The translations under genes and the position numbers were made by a program. A DNA stretch of 64,000 nucleotides from Pycnococcus provasolii (Eukaryota > Chlorophyta > Pseudoscourfieldiophyceae > Pseudoscourfieldiales > Pycnococcaceae). Shown in pieces: positions 58,412-64,000 of the stretch (the stretch's first letter is position 1; every line of letters starts with the position of its first letter). The notes under the pieces were generated by a model. It had not been told where the DNA came from, did not search any database, and saw only the letters and a list, made by a program, of their open reading frames with translations. Location of the stretch: the NCBI GenBank assembly GCA_938743325.2, contig OW568866.1, positions 682,001 to 746,000 of the forward strand, read 5' to 3'.

Positions 58412-60178
58412 TCAGTCGAGCTTGGCCCTGAGAATCTTGAAGCGTTCCTCACGCTCTATGTCGCCTCGAGCGCGATCTGGATGGAACTGCAGTGCAGCGC
58501 GCCGAAATGCCGCGCGAATCTGCGTTGCTGATGGTGCATCTCCTCCGTCCACTTGAATGCCAAACTTTCTTAATGTGGCACACAAAGTCATATCCTTTGT
58601 TTCGCGCTCGAGACGTTCCGCAATCACGTCGCGATCGACCTCTGTCGGCGAAGATGAAGAAGATGAATCGTGTGGCGATGCGAACGGGGAAGTTGAGTTT
58701 GGTGCACGGTCAGAAGGCTGTGGTGGAGGCGGTGGAGGCGGTGGCACACCTTGCTCCGTCTCAGAAAAGGATGGTGATGGTCGCGAAGGACCATACGACC
58801 AGGGCTGGCTAGCAGCTGTAGGCTTTTTTGGTCGGGTTGCCTGTGGATTGCGACTTGGCCCTGTGTTGGCGTTCTGCGTGCGTGCACCGTCCACCCCCGC
58901 CGCGCTCCGTCGAGCACGTTCCGTACGCGATGTGTCGTCATTTTTGGACGTTTTTCCAGATGATCGCCACGCGCCTCGCTGCGCTTCGAAAGTTGCAGTA
59001 CACGCATTGACGTCACCTCCGCAAGCAGTAAGCAAGGCTGCCGCATCTCGGAGTGGAAGTGCAAGGCGCTCTCGCAGCTCCAGTGCGCCAAGTACGTGCT
59101 CGATTCCATGCTCATCAAGTTGCCCTCGCAACCACTCGTGATCTTCGACGGGAAGCGCAAACGCCTCCGCGAGATGAAGCATCTGCTTTGCACTGTCATT
59201 CTCCTGCATTTCTGGAGCAGGTGGCTCAGCCGCCGCCAGCATAGCGAGGTGGCGCACTGCACTTCCGGTTCGCAGCGTGCCAGGTACTGCCATGAGATCG
59301 ATGAAGTGCTCGTCATCGCGACTCTCGCCATCCGTCGTGTTGTCTGCTGGCACGTGTTCGGGAGGCAGGCACACGTGCGCGGATGTCTCGTCCCCTACAT
59401 AATAGAAGCCGCGCACGAGGCGGCACGGAACATTCGCTGCGTGACTAAGCGCCTTGAAGAGCAGCGCGCGATGGCGCTGGCATCCTACCGTCAGACGCAG
59501 GAGGTCAATCACGCAGCTGGGCGAGCCGTCCTGCGAGGGCAGACGCGCCTTCGTGGCGGCGGAGTGGTAGCGCGTTTGCAGTGCGAGATCATCGCTCGCC
59601 TCGCCACCCAAAGCCTCAGCCACTGTATTGGCGAGCGCCACGGCACGCGTGATGACGTCCGAGTCAGCCAAATTCCCTATGTCCGTTGCGACGCGCAAGA
59701 GTCTTTTTGCGGCGCTGGGCGTGTTGTCATCGAAGAGAGAACGGACAAGAACAGCCTCTCTCGTTGGCGCGGGCGGACAAAGGAGCACTGCATCGAAGTA
59801 CGGGAAATCTTCGGCCGTCTCAGGCGAGTCTCCTCCCGCGACGTCGCCCCACAAGCTCACAAAGTTGTCGGCAAGTGGTGCGTCCGCCTCGTCAAGTACA
59901 CCCATAAGCCAGAAGCGCTTGCTCTGCGCGTGTGCGTGAGCGGCTGGCCTTTGCAAGAGCTGCGCTTGTCTCTGCGCGTTCGTCGCGTTCAGCGCCTGTA
60001 ACCTTGCGTACTCTTGTTGCTGCAGTAGCAAGGCCATCTGCGCGTCACGCTGCGACGGCGTTGACGGCGTTGACGTCTCACCACTATACCCATCTTGGTT
60101 CTGCCTTCGCCTCGTCGTCGTCGCAGAGCTGCCTGCTCCGGCATCGCTGCCTGGGTATCGTGACGGCGCCGCTCCCAT
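58412..60178 (-). CDS. EDR1-domain protein with C-terminal J-like domain
   Basis: 588 aa from ATG 60178. The N-terminus MGAAPSRY fits the N-myristoylation consensus (Gly2, Ser6). After a Gln-rich region, residues about 85-305 match the EDR1/CTR1-type N-terminal domain (transglutaminase-like fold): RFWLMGVLDEADAPLADNFVSLWG, SPSCVIDLLRLTVGCQRHRALLFKALSHAANVPCRLVRGFYYV and AHVCLPPEHV...DEHFIDLMAVPGTL. A short UBA-like segment follows (LRDAAALLTACGGDVNACTATFEA, about 378-401). The C-terminus (about 530-588) is J-domain-like with an intact HPD (566-568) in AAFRRAALQFHPDRA. Plant EDR1 proteins carry a Raf-like kinase instead; none is present here. The J segment ends soon after helix III begins. Confidence 0.78.
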   Translation of the reverse strand: MGAAPSRYPGSDAGAGSSATTTRRRQNQDGYSGETSTPSTPSQRDAQMALLLQQQEYARLQALNATNAQRQAQLLQRPAAHAHAQSKRFWLMGVLDEADAPLADNFVSLWGDVAGGDSPETAEDFPYFDAVLLCPPAPTREAVLVRSLFDDNTPSAAKRLLRVATDIGNLADSDVITRAVALANTVAEALGGEASDDLALQTRYHSAATKARLPSQDGSPSCVIDLLRLTVGCQRHRALLFKALSHAANVPCRLVRGFYYVGDETSAHVCLPPEHVPADNTTDGESRDDEHFIDLMAVPGTLRTGSAVRHLAMLAAAEPPAPEMQENDSAKQMLHLAEAFALPVEDHEWLRGQLDEHGIEHVLGALELRERLALPLRDAAALLTACGGDVNACTATFEAQRGAWRSSGKTSKNDDTSRTERARRSAAGVDGARTQNANTGPSRNPQATRPKKPTAASQPWSYGPSRPSPSFSETEQGVPPPPPPPPQPSDRAPNSTSPFASPHDSSSSSSPTEVDRDVIAERLERETKDMTLCATLRKFGIQVDGGDAPSATQIRAAFRRAALQFHPDRARGDIEREERFKILRAKLD

Positions 60179-60562
60179 AGCGTGAAGAACGTGACGTGCC
60201 GCGCCCACCCACGTGCACAACGCCTGGCGCGTTGCCTACCACGACGGTGAAGTATTGCTTGCGCGTGTTTGATGGCGGTGGCGAAGGGTGCGGGATGGGT
60301 TACGCAACTCGCACGCACGCGTTGGCGTCGACCACGTGGAACAGCGCCCGGGCACCTGATACCACCTCATGGCCAGCCGAGTGATGCCCGCGCGTCGCCA
60401 GATGGGATCCGCCCGCCTCTTGACCGCCTCTTGGACGCCTTGCGCTCGACCATTCGCATGGAATGAAGAGGTGGTCAACCACGTCCCGCGGGACGCGTTG
60501 CGGCGCATCTCTCCTCTGCTCTTGTTGGCTCTCTCCCTCTCTGCTTGCGTTACGCCCCGTGC
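60179..60562. other. Divergent intergenic region, no gene supported
   Basis: 384 bp between the EDR1-like start and the first ATG of the demethylase-like gene. Nothing recognisable; no telomere-type repeat. The frame of the downstream gene is open for a few codons before its ATG, so a slightly longer N-terminus via an unseen exon is possible. Confidence 0.3.
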
Positions 60563-61756
60563 ATGACCGGCATCACGCCGATGATGTCGGCGAACCGCAC
60601 AAGATACCAAGGCACCACCTGTAAAGGTGGGCGACCAGAATGCAAACATGCCACACCAAAGAAGAAACACACGCGCGCACTTAAGACACAGAGAAGGCGT
60701 GGCCTTCCGCGCACTCAACCTAATAATGCGAGGTCTGCGGATTCTGGAGAAGGTGACACCTTTACGCCGACATCGACGCCTGCAGTCACATCATGGCTGG
60801 CTTCTGGAGAAACCCAAACAGTGCACCCGTCGAAGAGGCGTCTACTCGCGTCGCTCGCTCTCCTCGGAGAGAAAGAGAGAGGCGAGTGTTGGCTTTTACC
60901 TGACGAACTCGCGAGCCGCGAGTTGACGTTAAAGCGGCAGATTCTTGACGATGAAAACACAAAGTATAAGCACGTTGTCGCACGCAGCTGGTCTTTGCCG
61001 GCTGCGGTGGAAGCATCGGAGCTCATCGTGGCGGCAGTCGCACGGCACGTCGGCGATGACGTGCCCGATGGGTACGCACGAGCGAGCGACGGAAGTCTTG
61101 TGAAACGAGACCTTTTCGAAGACGCTCCGTTGGAGTTCGCCGCGCGACTCATGCAGGAGGACGTGGCGCTGCTACGCTACGACCCAAATAAAAAAATGCA
61201 CGTATTCGACGCAGCTTGCGTGTGCTTCAGCTTCGACCGCGTTCCCGAGCGGCTTGGCCTACCCATGTCCGCCGTGCACGAGCGTGTCGGTGACTATGAG
61301 CGTGACCTCGAACGTGCCGTGGAGAATATTATTGCGAAACTAAAGCCAGAGCGGCCATTGTATCGTACCAACTGGGCGTTGGCATGGTCGGACGATCTCA
61401 TGCACACACCAGATCGCTATCCATGGAGGGACGGAGCAGATGAAGACGAAATGGCGCGCGTGGCGTTGAAGCGCCTCGAGGATCGCGGGGTGGGCAATGC
61501 GCTCTTTTTGAAGGTTGAGTACCAAACGCTTATTCGCCTCGAGCAAAACAGCGATGCTCTCCTCTTCACCGTCCGCGTGCTCGTCGAGCCCCTTGCAGAT
61601 AGCGTGAGCCGTGCTACGCGTGAGGGTGAGCGCGTTGCCCGCAATCTGCATCGTCAAATCGCGAACTTGCCCGATGCGTATGCCAAATATAAGGGCCTGG
61701 GCGACGCGCGCGTAAGACGCGAGGTGCTCGCTTACTTGCAGGCGCACTACGAGTGA
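60563..61756 (+). CDS. Heme-dependent oxidative N-demethylase-like protein (DUF3445)
   Basis: 397 aa from ATG 60563. The first 80 residues are basic and Thr/Ser-rich and may be an organelle-targeting leader. The rest matches the DUF3445/HDOD family: QEDVALLRYD (about 199-208), VFDAACVCFSFDRVPERLGLPMSAVHERV (split over about 214-242), RPLYRTNWALAW (about 265-276), LFLKVEYQTLIRLEQNSDALLFTVRV (about 313-338) and a helical C-terminus. In bacteria the family includes dimethylamine monooxygenase components and heme-dependent N-demethylases; fungal and algal members are largely uncharacterised (family knowledge). The heme ligand cannot be assigned from sequence alone. An amine-related role would echo other nitrogen-handling genes in this window, but that is inference. 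Confidence 0.8.
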   Translation: MTGITPMMSANRTRYQGTTCKGGRPECKHATPKKKHTRALKTQRRRGLPRTQPNNARSADSGEGDTFTPTSTPAVTSWLASGETQTVHPSKRRLLASLALLGEKERGECWLLPDELASRELTLKRQILDDENTKYKHVVARSWSLPAAVEASELIVAAVARHVGDDVPDGYARASDGSLVKRDLFEDAPLEFAARLMQEDVALLRYDPNKKMHVFDAACVCFSFDRVPERLGLPMSAVHERVGDYERDLERAVENIIAKLKPERPLYRTNWALAWSDDLMHTPDRYPWRDGADEDEMARVALKRLEDRGVGNALFLKVEYQTLIRLEQNSDALLFTVRVLVEPLADSVSRATREGERVARNLHRQIANLPDAYAKYKGLGDARVRREVLAYLQAHYE

Positions 61757-62185
61757 TTGATACGCTCACAACTGTAAGACTAGTGTGTATAACGCATATA
61801 ATATAGCCGGACGGCGGGGGAGAGAGAGGCCACGAAAGATTGCGTTCTGTCTTTGCGCTGCTATCCATCCCCGCGTCGTAGTGCTTGCACAAGCCTAGTA
61901 CGAGTAGGTCGTACTCGCCGGGCTTTGGGAGCTTCGTGCGAGTCATCCATCCGCGACGGAAAGTGGGCAGCATGACACGAGCCCTCGCACCACTATGTGA
62001 CACGACACAACCGGTGTCCCAAAAAGTCCCCTTTAGGTATTTTGGTTCCACGAGGGATCCCCAATATCGCGTTCCGGGGCAATTTGCGCAACTTCAAAAC
62101 TTGCCCCCGCGCAGGTCCCCCGCGCTCGCTCATTTTGTTCCCTGAGAATTCCGTGTCGTCGTCGTCGTCGTCGTCGTGTGTTACC
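61757..62185. other. Intergenic region upstream of SYS1, no gene supported
   Basis: 429 bp between two plus-strand genes. It includes a (GTC)n tract (about 62157-62176) directly before the SYS1 ATG and G/C-rich GGGATCCCC-like sequence around 62052-62080. No telomere-type repeat is present. Nothing else recognised. Confidence 0.3.
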
Positions 62186-62797
62186 ATGTGGTACGGCGCG
62201 ACCATCTTCGACCCGTCCTTGATCCTCGCGCAGATGATGTGCATGCAGTCCGTCCTCTATCTCGCCATGGGCGCGCTCGTCTTCACCCTTCGGATATTCG
62301 CCTGGCCGTACATCATTCGTGTCAAACACAAACACAACGACGCAGGAGAACACACAGGACCGCCCGCAGCCTGCGCGAGAGCACTGCCCATGGTGCTGGA
62401 CCCGGCGTGCACAAACGCAACATCCGCAGAAGGCTGGCTCATCATTGGAGCGTGGGTCGTCACCGCCGTCATCTTGGCATTCGCGCTCGTTCCCATAATC
62501 GAGCGCGCAAAAAAGTGCCTTGACTTTGTCGCCACGGCGTACGGCATACACTTCGTCGTCGCCAGCATCTACGCGCACAAGCTACCCAACACCGTCGCTT
62601 TTTACTGCACGCAGATCTTTTGCATCGTCCTGAGCGCCGTTCTTGGCGAGTGGCTGTGTTTGAGCAGGGAGTTGCAAGAAATTCCCATAGCAGCACCGCC
62701 TTCAGAATTACTGCCACTCACCTCCGAGCCTGCGGGTGAGGCTCCAGCATATGGGGGGAGGCGCTCGCCATTCGGTGGCGCGGCAGCAAAACGATAA
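62186..62797 (+). CDS. SYS1: SYS1 homologue, Golgi membrane protein
   Basis: 203 aa from ATG 62186. SYS1 is a four-helix Golgi membrane protein that recruits the GTPase ARFRP1/Arl3 to the trans-Golgi (family knowledge). Characteristic segments are FDPSLILAQMMCMQSVLYLAMG (split over about 8-29) at the first helix, WLIIGAWVVTAVILAFALV, KKCLDFVATAYGIHFVVASIYAHKLPN and the C-terminal ICIVLSAVLGEWLCL-type helix followed by RELQEIPI. All four helices are visible. A cytosolic tail of about 45 residues extends beyond the usual end, rich in Pro/Ala/Glu. The stop lies 47 bp from the stop of the convergent MCM8 gene. Confidence 0.9.
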   Translation: MWYGATIFDPSLILAQMMCMQSVLYLAMGALVFTLRIFAWPYIIRVKHKHNDAGEHTGPPAACARALPMVLDPACTNATSAEGWLIIGAWVVTAVILAFALVPIIERAKKCLDFVATAYGIHFVVASIYAHKLPNTVAFYCTQIFCIVLSAVLGEWLCLSRELQEIPIAAPPSELLPLTSEPAGEAPAYGGRRSPFGGAAAKR

Positions 62798-62844
62798 GAA
62801 AACGTATGCAATTTCTGTACTGTAGTTCATAATTTTTACAACAA

Positions 62845-64000
62845 TCAAGCGAGCTTCCACTTGCCCACGCCAGCCTTGAGAAGCTCACCTCCTTCGTTTA
62901 GCATCTCAAGAAAGTCGCGAAAGCGCTCGCCGGCGTCTAGCACAAGGCCTATGCCCTCAGCCAGGTTACGCAAATCGTTCGTCTCGAAGACTTGCGGTTC
63001 TCCGCGAAATCCACCCGCAGACGTTCCAAGTTCGCGCCGACGAACTTCATTAAGCATGGCAGCAATGAAAGCCTTGCGGCGACCACTTTTAGACTTCCCA
63101 CCAGCCTGCACACGCCCAAAGTCGAGGCACCCACGCTCGTCCACGCAGCTATCGTACAGAGAATCGGACAGTAGACTGATGGCATCGCGCGCATCCGCCT
63201 CCGTGGCAACCGAGCGTAGCTCGCATCTCGCCCGCGCCTCCGTCAGGCGCACGAGGCTCTCCAGTTGCCGAGCTGTGATGGGCATACCCGCTGACATTGC
63301 CGCCGCCGCGCCCGTTCCGCTCGTCACTGCCGCCGCCCTTGCCGCGGCACGCTGGCGAAGGTCGACGTAGAAGTCGCTGAGCAGCGCCATTGCTCCCTGG
63401 GTCAGCTCTGGGAAGACGTACCGGCGTGCGTACGCAACAAGCTTGCGGTACAATTCCACTGGTAAGTTCTCGTAGGGATTCGTGGCTGCCGGGGCATCTT
63501 GATCACCTGAAGCGGTGGCAACTGCCGCGGCACCACGCAGCGCGAGCGCCTCCTCCGCGGTGTATGCCAGAGTCTCCACGAGACTTGGCCCATCCTGGCC
63601 AGGCACGGGTGCCATAGCAGCGTTTGCGACAAGGCCGAATGCCGCATCGGATGCACGCCCACGCCTCTCGCGCTCGGCACGTACCGCCTCGACGACATCA
63701 GGCATGTGCAGGCTAGCCTGTGCCCGGCGAGACGTGCCTCCTGCGTCAGCATCGTGCGACACGCGACGGTGCTTTGCCATGACGTGGTCCATGAGAACCT
63801 CGTCACGGTGCCATCCTCCGGCACCAGCGCCTGCACCGCCCACGGCTCCTGCCACGGCACCACCATCGTCGTCGATGAGCACGAATGCAAGGTCGAAGCG
63901 GCTCAGAACGTTGTGAGCCACCTTCAGATTCTCGTGGACGCTTTTCGCTCGATTGTAGTGGCCATTGCACGGATTTGCCGCCGCGAATATGGCGCAGCGC
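62845..64000 (-). CDS. MCM8: MCM8 homologue, C-terminal part (5' end outside window)
   Basis: The frame is open through base 64000, giving about 384 codons of the C-terminal half. MCM8 is a DNA helicase acting with MCM9 in homologous recombination and interstrand crosslink repair. At the window edge the frame reads AIFAAANPCNGHYNRAKSVHENL, then the arginine-finger motif LSRFDLAFVLID. The GHYN-AK-V-ENL segment is specific to MCM8 among MCM proteins. Further on are YENLPVELYRKLVAYARRYVFPEL, ITARQLESLVRLTEARARCELR and the winged-helix-like C-terminus, ending GELLKAGVGKWKLA. Ala/Gly-rich inserts (GAVAGAVGGAGAGAGG; TSGTGAAAAMSAG) are algal additions. Walker A and B lie outside the window. Confidence 0.9.
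   Translation of the reverse strand, partial: RCAIFAAANPCNGHYNRAKSVHENLKVAHNVLSRFDLAFVLIDDDGGAVAGAVGGAGAGAGGWHRDEVLMDHVMAKHRRVSHDADAGGTSRRAQASLHMPDVVEAVRAERERRGRASDAAFGLVANAAMAPVPGQDGPSLVETLAYTAEEALALRGAAAVATASGDQDAPAATNPYENLPVELYRKLVAYARRYVFPELTQGAMALLSDFYVDLRQRAAARAAAVTSGTGAAAAMSAGMPITARQLESLVRLTEARARCELRSVATEADARDAISLLSDSLYDSCVDERGCLDFGRVQAGGKSKSGRRKAFIAAMLNEVRRRELGTSAGGFRGEPQVFETNDLRNLAEGIGLVLDAGERFRDFLEMLNEGGELLKAGVGKWKLA

Overview
The window is 64 kb of eukaryotic nuclear DNA. It is gene-dense (33 protein genes) and intron-poor: only four spliceosomal GT-AG introns can be supported, of about 127, 126, 404 and 182 nt. It is moderately GC-rich, has very short intergenic spaces, and carries many scattered TTAGGG/TTTAGGG-type repeats. 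A plastid-type transketolase, an ELIP/LHC-like protein, a PIN-like auxin-carrier homologue, an EDR1-domain protein, a TRB-type Myb protein and a front-end desaturase together suggest a compact green-lineage microalga of prasinophyte type. The species cannot be read from the sequence.

Layout. 1-6.5 kb: 3' part of SDA1 (60S ribosome biogenesis), a STE20/MEKK-type kinase and a PIN-like carrier. 6.6-18.6 kb: an accessory-looking stretch with a secreted FAD amine oxidase carrying a C-terminal Hint (hedgehog/intein) domain, a secreted alliinase/TAR-like PLP enzyme, a small polytopic membrane protein, a LEA2-like membrane-anchored protein and a fused beta-alpha cobalt-type nitrile hydratase. 18.7-29.7 kb: transketolase, an unrecognised 763-aa protein, an ankyrin/membrane protein and an ELIP-like domain fused to a large membrane domain. 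29.9-45.8 kb: housekeeping genes (PDCD2-like, organellar uS5, Lon-N domain protein, AIG1/FAR-17a-like protein, TRB-like Myb, importin beta, HIT-zinc-finger protein, sirtuin). 46-64 kb: cytochrome-b5 desaturase, a Harbinger-type transposase, an F-box-like protein, a repeat-rich Dpy-30-motif protein, thiolase, an ankyrin protein, a four-EF-hand protein, an EDR1+J-domain protein, a heme-dependent N-demethylase-like protein, SYS1 and the 3' half of MCM8.

Two non-coding patterns recur. (1) Telomere-type repeats lie 40-220 bp upstream of the start codons of at least eight genes or divergent pairs, and the window itself encodes a Myb protein of the family that binds such telo-boxes in land plants. 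(2) A 40-55 nt sequence lies just after the stop codon, always in sense orientation, of four unrelated genes (about 13.0, 29.8, 35.8 and 51.2 kb). I do not recognise it.

The most interesting proteins are the amine oxidase-Hint fusion, the fused nitrile hydratase with a His-rich linker, the ELIP-like/polytopic fusion, the EDR1-J fusion, and the alliinase-like protein with two signal-peptide-like segments in one frame. Co-location of a PIN-like carrier, an amino-acid-oxidase-like enzyme, a TAR/alliinase-like enzyme and a nitrile hydratase within 13.4 kb could reflect indole/auxin or organic-nitrogen metabolism. That is inference only.
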